A DNA stretch of 64,000 nt from Methylobacterium hispanicum (GTDB taxonomy: Bacteria > Pseudomonadota > Alphaproteobacteria > Rhizobiales > Beijerinckiaceae), in the NCBI RefSeq assembly GCF_022179285.1, contig NZ_BPQO01000016.1, positions 81,937 to 145,936 of the forward strand, in the 5' to 3' direction. The position numbers were made by a program, and so were the translations under genes. Shown here piece by piece: positions 45,547 through 54,552 of this stretch (its first letter is position 1; each line of letters opens with the position of its first letter). Below the pieces are notes generated by a model, which had not been told where the DNA came from, made no database searches, and saw only the letters and a list, made by a program, of their open reading frames with translations.

Positions 45547-45592
45547 CCGCCGTCATCCCAGGGCGCCGAAGGCGAACCTGGGATGACGGCGG
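45547..45592. terminator. Long perfect hairpin between convergent genes
   Basis: A 16-bp perfect stem CCGCCGTCATCCCAGG/CCTGGGATGACGGCGG with a 14-base loop, between the ABC transporter and the convergent response regulator. It probably terminates both; no T-tract follows. Confidence 0.7.
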
Positions 45593-45622
45593 GGAAGCCG
45601 GACCGGGGCGGTCGCCCTCGGC

Positions 45623-46018
45623 TCAGGCCGCCCGCGCAGCAGCCAGCGTCGCGTGCTCGGCCTGCACCAGCACGTCGAGGGCGCCCCAGGGCTTCTGGAT
45701 GAAGACCGCCTCCTTGGGCATCCGAGCGTCGCCGCGCGCATCCTCGCCCGACGTCACGACGACCCGGACATCCGGCCAGCGGTCCTCGACCGTGCGGGCG
45801 AGCGAGATGCCATCCATCGCGCCCGGCAGGCGGACGTCGGCGAAGAGCAGGGCGACGTTGACGTCGCTGCGCTCCAGGATGGAGATCGCGTCCTCCGCGC
45901 TCGCGCACGCGATGACGTCGAGGTCGGTCTCCTCCAGGACCGCGGCGGCGAGGTTGCGGACCGCGTCGTCGTCCTCCACCACGAGGGCGACGGGACAGTC
46001 TGGCAGTGCTTGACCCAT
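45623..46018 (-). CDS. Single-domain response regulator
   Basis: A 131-residue REC protein without an effector domain. A-L-V-V-E-D-D-D-A-V carries the acidic cluster, L-L-F-A-D-V-R-L-P-G the phospho-acceptor Asp, V-V-T-S-G the switch Thr/Ser and F-I-Q-K-P-W the Lys. The start at 46018 has AAGGAG. It belongs to the FixJ/CheY-like group frequent in Methylobacterium. No kinase is adjacent. Confidence 0.9.
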   Translation of the reverse strand: MGQALPDCPVALVVEDDDAVRNLAAAVLEETDLDVIACASAEDAISILERSDVNVALLFADVRLPGAMDGISLARTVEDRWPDVRVVVTSGEDARGDARMPKEAVFIQKPWGALDVLVQAEHATLAAARAA

Positions 46019-46448
46019 GGGGTCTCCTTCGATCTTCGAGATGCCTGTCGGTAGCCTCCACGGTGCGGCCTCGTTGCTGGGCCGCTGATTCCCCGATTCG
46101 GCGATGGTGCGCCGCCTGGAACGCAGGAACAAGAGTCGTGCGCGGCCGATGCGCCGGAGGCGGGACTGATCGGCGCGTTCGACCGTGCGTGCGGGTTGCC
46201 CGCTGTGCCGGCAACGCACCAGGCCGGCACCTGTTGCGCCGCGTTAAGAACCTGTTCACCCTGTCAGGCCGTAAATGACCGTTCCATGACGGCGGGTGCC
46301 GTGACGGTACGCCCCTTGCGTGTCGGATGGGCTCGGAACGGAGCCGCGGGCCGAATGGGCGTCTCGATTGCGCCGCACCCGCGTCACGCGGTGGGCGCGA
46401 ACGGCGTGCTCCATCACGGATCGCGCGAATTGGGGGTGTGCGTCAGCC
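46019..46448. other. Divergent intergenic region
   Basis: About 430 bases between the response regulator and the glutamine amidotransferase. A GTGCCGGC.../...GCCGGCAC pairing lies at about 46205-46228, with a TTAA-N7-TTCA half-match at 46242-46256. I find no convincing gene; frames here are Arg-rich. A short AT-rich stretch at 46240-46300 may hold the promoter of the amidotransferase. Confidence 0.4.
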
Positions 46449-47252
46449 ATGTGCCGCTTTCTCGCCTACAGCGGTGAGCCGGTCTTCCTGTCCGAGCTGG
46501 TCTGCGCGCCCGCGCATTCCCTGGTGCACCAGTCGCTGCACGCCGACGAGGGGAAGACCGAGACCAACGGGGACGGCTTCGGCATCGGCTGGTACGGCGA
46601 GCGGGCCGAACCCGGCGTCTACCGGGACATCTCCCCGGCCTGGTCGGACGAGAACCTCGTGAACCTCTGCGGGCAGGTCCGCGCCCGGACCTTCTTCGCC
46701 CATGTGCGCGCCGCCACCGGCACCGCCACCGCGCGGGCGAACTGCCACCCCTTCGCGCACGGCCCCTACCTGTTCATGCACAATGGCCAGATCGGCGGCT
46801 ATCACCGGATCAAGCGGCGCCTGGAGGCGCTGATCCCGGACGCGCTCTACGACCGCCGCCGCGGCAGCACGGATTCCGAGGCGATCTTCCTGCTGGCGCT
46901 CGCCAACGGGCTGGCCGACGACCCCGTCGGCGCGATGGCGGAGACGCTGGCCCAGGTGCGCGGCCTGATGCAGGGCGCGGGCGTCTGCGAGCCCCTGCGC
47001 TTCACCGCGCTCCTCACGGACGGCGAGACCCTGACGGCCTATCGCTGGGCCTGCGACGGGCGCCCGCCGAGCCTGTACTACCGCGAGACCGAGACCGGGC
47101 TGGTGGTGGTCTCCGAGCCGATCGACGGCTGCCGCGAGGGCTGGACCGTGGTGCCGAAGGGCGGGACCCTGCGAGCGCGCCGCGGCGGACCGGTCACGGT
47201 GCAGGGCCCCGAACTCGGCGCGTCGGCGGCGCGGGCACGCGTGGCGGCCTGA
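46449..47252 (+). CDS. Class II glutamine amidotransferase
   Basis: A 267-residue N-terminal nucleophile hydrolase. Cys2 (after Met1 removal) is the nucleophile, followed by R-F-L-A-Y-S-G-E-P. The glutamine site H-N-G-Q-I-G-G-Y and G-S-T-D-S-E-A are visible, as is H-V-R-A-A-T-G. It resembles YafJ/EgtC-type amidohydrolases, which release ammonia or process gamma-glutamyl groups; no ergothioneine genes surround it. The ATG at 46449 gives the obligatory Met-Cys start. The exact substrate is unknown. Confidence 0.88.
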   Translation: MCRFLAYSGEPVFLSELVCAPAHSLVHQSLHADEGKTETNGDGFGIGWYGERAEPGVYRDISPAWSDENLVNLCGQVRARTFFAHVRAATGTATARANCHPFAHGPYLFMHNGQIGGYHRIKRRLEALIPDALYDRRRGSTDSEAIFLLALANGLADDPVGAMAETLAQVRGLMQGAGVCEPLRFTALLTDGETLTAYRWACDGRPPSLYYRETETGLVVVSEPIDGCREGWTVVPKGGTLRARRGGPVTVQGPELGASAARARVAA

Positions 47253-47338
47253 TCCGGCGCGCGGGCCAAGCGCCGCACCCGGCAGCGTGAACGGACGCGG
47301 CGGCGGCGCGTTCCCCCGGCCGGAGACAGAGGAACCCC

Positions 47339-47500
47339 ATGCAGCAGACCGAGTACGGCCGGACCGCGGCCAACGCCCCCACCCACCGCGTCGGCGAGGA
47401 CGTCAACGAGGTCGATCAGCTCTCCAGCGTCACGCTGCTGGGACTGGCCGTCGCCGGAGCGGTGGTCATGCTGCTGCTGGTGCGCCTCGCGGGGGGCTGA
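47339..47500 (+). CDS. Small membrane protein, 53 residues
   Basis: An ATG behind GAGGA starts a 53-residue frame: a polar N-terminus (M-Q-Q-T-E-Y-G-R-T-A) and a single C-terminal membrane helix (L-L-G-L-A-V-A-G-A-V-V-M-L-L-L-V-R-L-A). Codon use matches the neighbours. It is a plausible tail-anchored small protein; no function is known. It lies 86 bases after the amidotransferase stop, perhaps cotranscribed. Confidence 0.6.
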   Translation: MQQTEYGRTAANAPTHRVGEDVNEVDQLSSVTLLGLAVAGAVVMLLLVRLAGG

Positions 47501-47533
47501 GGCGTCCGTCCGCGGACGCCCGATGCTGCCGCG

Positions 47534-48985
47534 CTAGTCCGCCCGGGCGATGCAGTCCGCGATCGCCTCGAGCAGGCCCGCATCCTCGCCCGCCATCGCG
47601 TCCATCGCCGCCATGCGGCGCAGCACGGTCGCGGCGATCGCCTCCTCCACGGTATCCTCCGCGTAGGCGTAGTGGATCACCGCGGCCTCGCCGTCGCGGT
47701 GGCAGCGGCCCTCGATCTGGGCGAGCTGGATCGCGCTGTGGCGCATGTCGTGGACGACGAGCGCGCGGGTCCGCTCGCCGCCCGGCAGCTCGTTCCGGTG
47801 CAGCGAGATCGATTCGGTGACCGTGAAGACGACGGCATCGAGCGCGCCCGTCTGGAAGGCGAGGCGGGCGGCCTCGTTAGCCTCGCTCGTGCGCGTGCCG
47901 TCGATCGCGTCGACCCGCCAGCCGCGCCCGCGCAGGGTCTCGGCGAGCGCCGCGCCGGTCTCGAGGAAAGCCACCGAGAGTGCGACCTGCTCGCCGGCCT
48001 CCAGAAGGATCTCGGCGAAGTCACTGGTACCGGCGACCCGCAGCAGGCTCGCCTTCTGACGGAAGCGCAGGTCGGCGGCCCAGCCGGCGGGCCGGCGGGT
48101 GCTGCCGCCGGCCAAGCCGAACTCCCGGCGAAATTCCCGCCAGGTCGCGTCGTAGAGGCGGCGCTCGTCGGGCTTCAGAGCGGTCGGGGCCAGCTCCCGC
48201 TGCACCTCAGGCCAGCCCGCGATGTCGGCCGGGCGGCGGCGCAGGCCGATCGCGTCGGCGCCCGTGTAGAGCAGGTCGGCCATCACCGCGCAGTCGCGGG
48301 CGTTGGCGCTCCACGACCAGTTCACCCAGCGCCCCTTGGCGCGCCCGATGCCGAGCCGCTGCATCAGGGCGCGGAAATCGGCGAGCGTCTCGGTCGGGCT
48401 GCCGACCGCGTGGCCGAGCAGGCGCCCGAGATAGCCGAGTTCGTGCGGCGCCTGTCCGGCGGTCGCGCTCATGTAGACCGTGAACGTCGCGGCGTCCGCG
48501 AGCTGGCGGCAGACCAGGGTCTGCTGGGCGTAGGGGTTGCGGAGCCTGTGGCTCTCGTCGAACACCACCAGCGGCCAGGCCCGCTTCAGGCTGCCGTGCT
48601 TGGCGAGCGCGTTGTTCCGCGCCCGGGTCGAGCGGCGGCGGATCGCCTCCGGGGGCGCCATCAGCGCCTTGGTGCGCTCGTAGTTCACGAGCGTCACCTC
48701 CTTGGGCGCCAGCCCCGCATCGCGGATCGTGCGGCGCCATTGCGGCATCGCTCCCTTGGGGCAGACCACGAGCACGGACGCCTCCGGCATCGCCGCGAGC
48801 GCCGCCCAGACCGAGAGGGTCTTGCCGAGGCCGGTCATGTCGCCGAGCAGGAAGCCGGGCCGCCCGGCCGCCCGGGCCGCCAGGATGGCGCGGGCCGCCT
48901 CCGCCTGATGCGGACGGGGCACGAGCGGGCCGGCTGCCGGCACGGCCGCGGGCCGCGAGGACGCGGCGGGGCGCGGGGTCGCCAC
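47534..48985 (-). CDS. SNF2/phage-type DExH helicase
   Basis: A 483-residue superfamily 2 helicase. Motif I is G-D-M-T-G-L-G-K-T (48-56), motif II D-E-S-H (143-146), motif III S-A-T-A, and the C-terminal lobe ends with Q-I-E-G-R-C-H-R, the Q-x-x-G-R-x-x-R of motif VI. It is compact, like SNF2 helicases of phages and plasmids, and has no extra domains. Its GTG start is 6 bases after the stop of the hybrid histidine kinase, so the two probably share a transcript, an unusual pairing. The role is unknown; a regulatory or repair helicase is possible, and a horizontally acquired origin is plausible but not shown. Confidence 0.85.
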   Translation of the reverse strand: MATPRPAASSRPAAVPAAGPLVPRPHQAEAARAILAARAAGRPGFLLGDMTGLGKTLSVWAALAAMPEASVLVVCPKGAMPQWRRTIRDAGLAPKEVTLVNYERTKALMAPPEAIRRRSTRARNNALAKHGSLKRAWPLVVFDESHRLRNPYAQQTLVCRQLADAATFTVYMSATAGQAPHELGYLGRLLGHAVGSPTETLADFRALMQRLGIGRAKGRWVNWSWSANARDCAVMADLLYTGADAIGLRRRPADIAGWPEVQRELAPTALKPDERRLYDATWREFRREFGLAGGSTRRPAGWAADLRFRQKASLLRVAGTSDFAEILLEAGEQVALSVAFLETGAALAETLRGRGWRVDAIDGTRTSEANEAARLAFQTGALDAVVFTVTESISLHRNELPGGERTRALVVHDMRHSAIQLAQIEGRCHRDGEAAVIHYAYAEDTVEEAIAATVLRRMAAMDAMAGEDAGLLEAIADCIARAD

Positions 48986-48991
48986 GCCGCC

Positions 48992-51784
48992 TCAGGCCGC
49001 GCGCAGCTGCGCGATCTCGTCGATCACCGCCCGGCGCATGACGTGCAGGCGGGCGAGGATCGCCGCGTAGCTGCGACGCTCCTCGCAGGCCAGCTCGACC
49101 TCGCGGCAGAGCACGGCGAACTCCGTGAAGCCCAGCACGCCGCTCGCGGAGATCATCGCGTGGGCGTCGTGGGCGAGCTGCTCGCGGTCGGGCAGGGCGC
49201 CCTCGGTCCCGAACCGCTCGGTGAGTTCCTTGGCGAGGGTGGCGAGGAGCTGGCGCATGCGCTCGGGCCCGACCACGGCGGCGACCTCGCGATAGGTGCC
49301 GAGATCGAGGGTTCCGGTCACGGCCGGCGCGGGCAGGTCCCGGGGGGTCCAACGGTCGATCATCGCGTAGAGGGCCGCGCGCTTGAAGGGCTTGCCGATA
49401 TGGTCGTTCATGCCGGCCTCGCGGAACGCGACCACCTGCTGCGGCAGGACGCTCGCCGTCATGGCAACGATCGGCACCGCGGCGCACGGCTGGGCGAGCG
49501 CGCGGATCGCCCGCGTCGCCGCGAGCCCGTCCATGCCGGGCATCTGCACGTCCATCAGGACGAGGTCGTAGGTCTCAGCCTGGACCGCCGCGATCGCCTC
49601 GGGACCGCTCGACACGGCATCGACCCGGTGGCCGGCATCGCGCAGTACGGCGAGCGCCAGCTCCCGGTTGAGTGCCACGTCCTCGACGAGAAGGAGGCGC
49701 CGCGCGCGCCGGGACTGTGCATGCTCCGCCTGGGCGCGGACCGGCTCGCACGGTTCGGCCACGGGCAGCGGCAGGCGGAACCAGAAGGTCGAACCCTGGC
49801 CGGCCGCGCTCTCAAGCCCGATCGCACCGCCCATCAGCTCGACGAGCTGCTTCGAGATGGCGAGCCCGAGCCCGGTGCCGCCGTATTCGCGCTGGATCGT
49901 CCCGTCCATCTGCGAGAAGCGCTTGAACAGGGACCCGTGCTTCTCCGCCGGGATGCCGATGCCGGTATCGCGCACGGCGAAGCGCAGGTGCGGCCCGCCC
50001 GCGAGGCCGTCCGCGCGCGCCACGCTCAGGGTCACGCTGCCGGCCGCCGTGAACTTCACGGCGTTGTTCAGGAGGTTGAGCAGGACCTGACGGAGCCGGT
50101 CCGGATCGCCGACGACGCGCTCCGGCAGGCCGGGTTCGACCGTGACGGCGAGGCGGAGCCCCTTCTGCTCGGCCCCCGCCCGCATGATCGCGACGGCCTG
50201 GTCGGTGACCTCGCCGAGTGAGAAGGGCTCGGCGGCAAGCTCGACCTGCCCGGCCTCGATCTTCGAGAAGTCGAGCACGTCGTTGACGACGGTGAGCAGG
50301 CTCGCGCCGGCGCCGCGGATGCGCTCGGCATGGAGCCGGGCCACCGTGCCGGGCTCCAGCTCGTCGACCAGGAGGTCGGCGTAGCCCAGCACGCCGTTGA
50401 GGGGCGTGCGGATCTCGTGGCTCATCGTGGCGAGGAAGTCGCTCTTGGCGGCGCTCGCCCGCTCGGCCTCGCCCTGCGCGGCCTCGGCCGCGGCCTTGGC
50501 GCGCACCAGGGCCGCCTCGGCCGCCTTGCGGGCCGTGACGTCGATGTTGAGGCCGATCACCCGCTGCGGCCTGCCGTCCGCGTCGTACAGGGCCCGGCCG
50601 GTGCCGTGGATCCAGCGGACGCCGCCGTCGGGAGCCGTCACCCGGAACTCGATCGAGAAGCTGGTGTGCTGCTCGGCGGCGGCCGCCGCCGCGGCGAGCG
50701 CCGCCTCGCCGTCCGCGCGCTCGACCATCGCGAGCCACGCGTCGGTGCTCAGGGTGTATCCGTGGGGGGCGTCGATCCCGTGGAGCTTCGCGCTCTCGGC
50801 CGACCACGTGATCCGCTGGGAAGCGAGATCGAAGTCCCAGGTGCCGGCGCCGGCCGAATCCTGCGCGAGTTGGAGGAGCTTGCCGGTCTCGGCGAGCTTG
50901 CGCCGGGCCGTGATGATGTCGTCGATGTCGAGCGCGGTGCCCAGCATCGCCACCATCTCGCCGCGCTGGCGGATCGGGATCATCACGAGCCGGTGCCAGC
51001 GGTAGACCCCGTCGTGGCGGCGCAGGCGCCCCTCGATCTGGTAGGGGCTGCGGGTCCGGATCGCGGTCCGCCAAGCCCGGCTCATCCGCTCCGCGTCGTC
51101 CGGATGGTTGTTGGCGAGGCGCGCGGCGCGGGTGGGGCCGATCGGCCCGTAATAGCGCTCGAACTGCTGGTTGACGTAGGCGTTCTCGCCCGTCTCGACG
51201 GAGAAGATCCAGATCAGCTGGGGCAGCGCGTCGGCGAGCGCGCGATAGCGGGCCTCGCTCGCCTCGCGGGCCGCGATCTCCTGCTGCTGGCGGATGTTGG
51301 CCTCGTGCAGGCGCAGCTGGCCCACCACGATGCCGGCCAGATCCTGCAACTGGCGGCGCTGCGCCTCCGTGAAGCCGCGCGGCCGCGTGTCGAGCACGCA
51401 GAGGGTGCCGACGCGAAGCCCCGGCGCGACGATGAGCGGCGCGCCGGCGTAGAAGCGGATCGCGGCCGGGCCGACCACCAGGGGACTGTCGACGAAGCGC
51501 GGATCGCGCAGGGTGTCCTCGACCACCAGGGGATCGTCGGACTGGATGGTGTGGGCGCAGAAGGCGCCCTCCCGCGGCATCGGGTTCGTGTCGGTCCCAC
51601 AGGCGGCGGCGGGGCGCAGCTCCGTCCTCTCGACCAGCGGCACGACCGCGATCGAGACGTCGAACAGGCTCGCGGCCGTCCGGCAGATCGCCTCAAGATG
51701 GAGCGCCGCCTCGCCGCCGAGGTCGCCCAGAGCCTCCAGCGCGGCGAGGCGCCGGGCTTCGTCGGCCGCGACAGGAACCGTCAT
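48992..51784 (-). CDS. Hybrid sensor histidine kinase (GAF-PAS-PAS-HisKA-HATPase-REC-HPt)
   Basis: A 930-residue soluble signalling protein. A GAF domain (about 25-160; E-G-A-F-C-A-H-T-I, resembling light/redox-type GAF) is followed by PAS domains (about 175-295 and 305-420). HisKA has M-S-H-E-I-R-T-P-L-N-G (His456), and the ATPase shows N-N-A-V-K-F and D-T-G-I-G-I. The receiver has D-V-Q-M-P-G (Asp745), and a C-terminal HPt-like helix carries His875 (A-H-D-A-H-A-M-I-S). No membrane segments, so it senses an intracellular signal. I start at the ATG 51784, before the GAF, not at the upstream in-frame codon. The stop lies 6 bases before the SNF2-type helicase gene. No response regulator is adjacent. 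Confidence 0.93.
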   Translation of the reverse strand: MTVPVAADEARRLAALEALGDLGGEAALHLEAICRTAASLFDVSIAVVPLVERTELRPAAACGTDTNPMPREGAFCAHTIQSDDPLVVEDTLRDPRFVDSPLVVGPAAIRFYAGAPLIVAPGLRVGTLCVLDTRPRGFTEAQRRQLQDLAGIVVGQLRLHEANIRQQQEIAAREASEARYRALADALPQLIWIFSVETGENAYVNQQFERYYGPIGPTRAARLANNHPDDAERMSRAWRTAIRTRSPYQIEGRLRRHDGVYRWHRLVMIPIRQRGEMVAMLGTALDIDDIITARRKLAETGKLLQLAQDSAGAGTWDFDLASQRITWSAESAKLHGIDAPHGYTLSTDAWLAMVERADGEAALAAAAAAAEQHTSFSIEFRVTAPDGGVRWIHGTGRALYDADGRPQRVIGLNIDVTARKAAEAALVRAKAAAEAAQGEAERASAAKSDFLATMSHEIRTPLNGVLGYADLLVDELEPGTVARLHAERIRGAGASLLTVVNDVLDFSKIEAGQVELAAEPFSLGEVTDQAVAIMRAGAEQKGLRLAVTVEPGLPERVVGDPDRLRQVLLNLLNNAVKFTAAGSVTLSVARADGLAGGPHLRFAVRDTGIGIPAEKHGSLFKRFSQMDGTIQREYGGTGLGLAISKQLVELMGGAIGLESAAGQGSTFWFRLPLPVAEPCEPVRAQAEHAQSRRARRLLLVEDVALNRELALAVLRDAGHRVDAVSSGPEAIAAVQAETYDLVLMDVQMPGMDGLAATRAIRALAQPCAAVPIVAMTASVLPQQVVAFREAGMNDHIGKPFKRAALYAMIDRWTPRDLPAPAVTGTLDLGTYREVAAVVGPERMRQLLATLAKELTERFGTEGALPDREQLAHDAHAMISASGVLGFTEFAVLCREVELACEERRSYAAILARLHVMRRAVIDEIAQLRAA

Positions 51785-52048
51785 CTCGCCCGCCCCTTCC
51801 GCTGCCCGCCGCCGACGCGGCGCGCGCCCGCGCCGGGCGCCCGTCGTGCGGAGCAAATCATGAATCGAGCCTTAATACCGCGCCGGGAGCCGGAGCTTTG
51901 CGTGCTGGTGTATCGAAAGGACGACCGCACGGAGGAGGAAATCCAGATCTGGGAAAGATGTCGCGATCTCGATCCTCGATCCTGGCCCGCGCGCCGGCCC
52001 GCGCCATCTTCGGCCGACCCTTGCGAGCACGAGGCCCGGCCGGACGGC

Positions 52049-52675
52049 ATGCGCGTCTTCTTCACCGCCGACACCCATTTCGGGGATGCCCACATCCTGC
52101 GCCAGCGCGGCGCGCGCTTCGCGACGATCGAGGCGCACGACGCGGCCCTGATCGCGCGCTGGAACGAGACGGTGGCGCCCGAGGACTCGGTCTGGCACGT
52201 CGGCGATTTCGCAGCCCACGCGGACCGGGCCTATTGCGCCGCCGTGTTCGAGCGGCTCAACGGGGTGAAGCGGCTGGTCAGGGGCAACCACGACAGCAAG
52301 CGGGTGCTCGCCCTCGCCTGGGCGGACCCGCCGGTCGAGAGCGCGCGCATAACCTTGCCTGACGGGGCGGGCGGCCTCTGCCGCCTGTTCCTGGCCCACT
52401 ACGCCCACCGGGCCTGGCCGGGCCTGTGGCGGGGCACGCGCCACCTCTACGGCCACACCCACGGCACGCTCGCGGACACGCGCCGCTCCTGCGACGTGGG
52501 CGTCGACGCCTGGGACTACCGTCCGGTCGCGCTGCCGGCGATCATCGCCCGCCAGGAGGCGGCGACGCTCCTGCCGGAGGAACTCGCCCGGGACGCCGCG
52601 CGCGCCGTCAGCCGGCCGGATGCGGGATCGGATCACCCGGCGGGCTTGGAAACCGCGGGCCGCGCTGCAGATTGA
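52049..52675 (+). CDS. Metallophosphoesterase
   Basis: A 208-residue calcineurin-fold phosphoesterase. F-F-T-A-D-T-H-F-G-D, V-W-H-V-G-D-F-A, V-R-G-N-H-D and Y-G-H-T-H-G supply the bimetal ligands. Starting at the ATG 52049 gives a domain that begins at once, as in related proteins. The frame is open further upstream to an ATG at 51859, which would add 63 residues (R-E-P-E-L-C-V-L-V-Y-R-K-D and E-I-Q-I-W-E-R-C) that look partly protein-like; I leave this as an alternative. Substrate unknown (phosphodiester or nucleotide). Confidence 0.85.
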   Translation: MRVFFTADTHFGDAHILRQRGARFATIEAHDAALIARWNETVAPEDSVWHVGDFAAHADRAYCAAVFERLNGVKRLVRGNHDSKRVLALAWADPPVESARITLPDGAGGLCRLFLAHYAHRAWPGLWRGTRHLYGHTHGTLADTRRSCDVGVDAWDYRPVALPAIIARQEAATLLPEELARDAARAVSRPDAGSDHPAGLETAGRAAD

Positions 52676-52707
52676 GGACGGACGCTCCGAACCGATCGAC
52701 GAGCCGA

Positions 52708-53448
52708 ATGCTGAACGCCAACCGCCTGCACAGGCCAGAACTCACCGCGCCGCTCGCCGGCGGCGACCGCAAGCTCGACGCGCTGACCGCGCCGAACCCG
52801 CGCGCCTTCCCGGCCGGCGGGACGATCGTCGAGCAGGGAACGGAGCACGGCTTCGTCTATCGCCTGCGCACCGGCTGGGCCGGCCGCGTGCGCGCGCTGC
52901 CGGACGGGCGCGCGCAGTACCTGATGGTGTTCCTGCCCGGCGACCTCTTCGCCATCAAGAGCGCCTTCGTCGCGGCCCATCCGGACGCGGTGGTCGCCCT
53001 CTCCGACGTGACGGTCGAGCGGCTGGAGCAGCAGCGGCTGCGCGAGGCCTTCCAGACCGATCCCGAGATCGCCCTGCGCTGCACGTGGCAGATCGTCGAG
53101 GAGGAGCGCCGGCTGCACAACTGGGTCGTCAGCCTCGGCCAGGGCAGTGCCGAGGAGCGCATCGCCCACGTGCTCCTCGAGTTCAGCCTCCGCCTGGGGC
53201 CCGCCCAGGGCACGTCCCGGAGCCTCGAATACGGCATGCCGCTGACCCAGGACCAGCTCGGCAACGTGCTCGGCCTCACCTCCGTCCACGTCAATCGGGT
53301 GCTGCGGCGCCTGCGCGAGGACGGGCTCGTCAGCATCCGCAACCGCGTCGTCGCCATCCACGACCCGGAAGCGCTCGAGCGCCTCGCCGAGCCCCTGCGG
53401 GACGCCACGCTCAAGGCCAAGGCCCGACCCGAGCTCGCCGTCGGCTGA
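52708..53448 (+). CDS. Crp/Fnr family transcriptional regulator
   Basis: A 246-residue regulator. The cyclic-nucleotide-binding-like beta barrel spans about 30-150 (F-P-A-G-G-T-I-V-E-Q-G, F-L-P-G-D-L-F). The HTH_CRP domain spans 165-235 (L-T-Q-D-Q-L-G-N-V-L-G-L-T-S-V-H-V-N-R-V-L-R-R-L-R-E-D-G-L-V). No cluster of four Cys typical of FNR is present, so oxygen sensing by an iron-sulfur cluster is not indicated. The HTH matches the group of Crp-like proteins in Hyphomicrobiales of unknown ligand. It is convergent with nnrD, with stops only about 10 bases apart in the ancestral frame. Confidence 0.88.
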   Translation: MLNANRLHRPELTAPLAGGDRKLDALTAPNPRAFPAGGTIVEQGTEHGFVYRLRTGWAGRVRALPDGRAQYLMVFLPGDLFAIKSAFVAAHPDAVVALSDVTVERLEQQRLREAFQTDPEIALRCTWQIVEEERRLHNWVVSLGQGSAEERIAHVLLEFSLRLGPAQGTSRSLEYGMPLTQDQLGNVLGLTSVHVNRVLRRLREDGLVSIRNRVVAIHDPEALERLAEPLRDATLKAKARPELAVG

Positions 53449-53457
53449 GGCGGCCAA

Positions 53458-54361
53458 TCAGGCCGGGATCTCGGCCAGGATCTCGGCCAGGATCTCGGCG
53501 ATGATCGGCGGCACGACGGCCGGGATCTCACGCGCCAGGAAGCCGACGCCGCCGGAGGCCGAGCCGTCGTCCCGCCGCACCGTGCAGGTAGACGCCCCAG
53601 AGCGCCGCCTCGCCGGGGCCCGTCCCCCGCGCCAGCAGGCCCGCGATCAGGCCCGCGAGGACGTCGCCCGAGCCCGCGGTGGCGAGGCCGGCATGACCCG
53701 CCACGTGCAGGTAGGCTTCGCCGTCCGGCACGACGATGTGGGTTTGGGCGCCCTTCATCACCGTGACGGTCCGGAAGCGGGCCGCCGCCTCCCGCGCCGC
53801 CGCCAGCGGATCGGCCTCGATCGCGCTCCGCTCGACACCGAGCAGCCGCGCCATCTCGCCCGCGTGCGGCGTGATCACCGCGGGCCGCTCCAGCCGGTGC
53901 GTCCGCGCCGGATCCCCGGCGAGCGCCGCCATCGCGCCCGCATCCAGCACGAGGGCCCCTGCGGGCGGATCGGCGAGCAGCGCGCGCACGAGACCGGAGG
54001 TCTCGCCATCGTCCATCATGCCGGGTCCGATCAGCGCCGCGTCGCAGGCCCGCGCCTGTTCGATCACCACGCCGGCGGCCTCCGCCGAGACGCGTCCATC
54101 CGGCGACTGGGGCAGGGCGAGCACGCGCGCCTCCGGCATGGCGAGCCCCACCGGCACCGCGAGGTCCCGGCAGGTCGCGATCCGGACCTTGCCGGCGCCC
54201 GCCCGCAGGGCCGCCTCCGCGCTGAGCAGGATCGCGCCCGGAACCTCGAGGCATCCGGCCACCACGAGGACGCGCCCGCGCGCATCCTTGCTGTCGGCCT
54301 CCGGCGGCGGCAGGCCGCGTTCGCGCAGCAGGTGCGGGGTGACCGGAATGCACGCATCCAC
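53458..54361 (-). pseudogene. nnrD: ADP-dependent NAD(P)H-hydrate dehydratase, frameshifted near the 3' end
   Basis: A carbohydrate-kinase-fold repair enzyme (NnrD domain) that dehydrates damaged NAD(P)H hydrates. It shows V-L-V-V-A-G, G-P-G-M, I-T-P-H-A-G-E-M, V-M-K-G-A and the ATP-site G-S-G-D-V-L-A-G. The intact frame from 54361 stops early at 53528 (277 residues) with a divergent end (L-G-L-R-R-R-R). One frame over, the 3' sequence encodes the family-like end G-F-L-A-R-E-I-P-A, then E-I-L-A repeats to a TGA at 53458. The distance 54361-53458 is one base more than a multiple of three, so a single extra base near 53574-53600 (a G run) explains it. It may be a sequencing error, a recent mutation or a slightly altered functional protein. 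Confidence 0.75.
53466..53501. repeat. 12-bp tandem repeat, three copies (3' end of nnrD frame)
   Basis: Unit GGATCTCGGCCA at 53466, 53478 and (last base changed) 53490. On the minus strand in the original nnrD frame it encodes E-I-L-A/E-I-P-A, so it is a coding tandem expansion at the end of that gene. Confidence 0.85.
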
Positions 54362-54552
54362 GCCAGGGATCCTCCGAGGGCCGGCCGAAGCCTTCCCCCG
54401 GCCCGCCTCACGAGAACCCGCCCCGGGCGGAATCGTCCCCTGGATTCGTCCCCTGGAATCGCCTCGTGGCGCGCGCCCGGCGATGGAAGCGGCGGAGACA
54501 CAGGGTTAACACTTTCCCGGCTAGTCTGCGTCCCGTTCAGCCGGAGTAAACC

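Noticed and set aside
47672..52675. Very long plus-strand frames antisense to the kinase and helicase
   Set aside because: The kinase, helicase and their motifs are on the minus strand. Only the 3' end of one such frame (from 52049) is a real gene.
53448..53470. Overlapping convergent stops as a sign of a fused gene
   Set aside because: The Crp/Fnr gene has a complete HTH and a normal stop. The oddity belongs to the frameshifted nnrD on the other strand.
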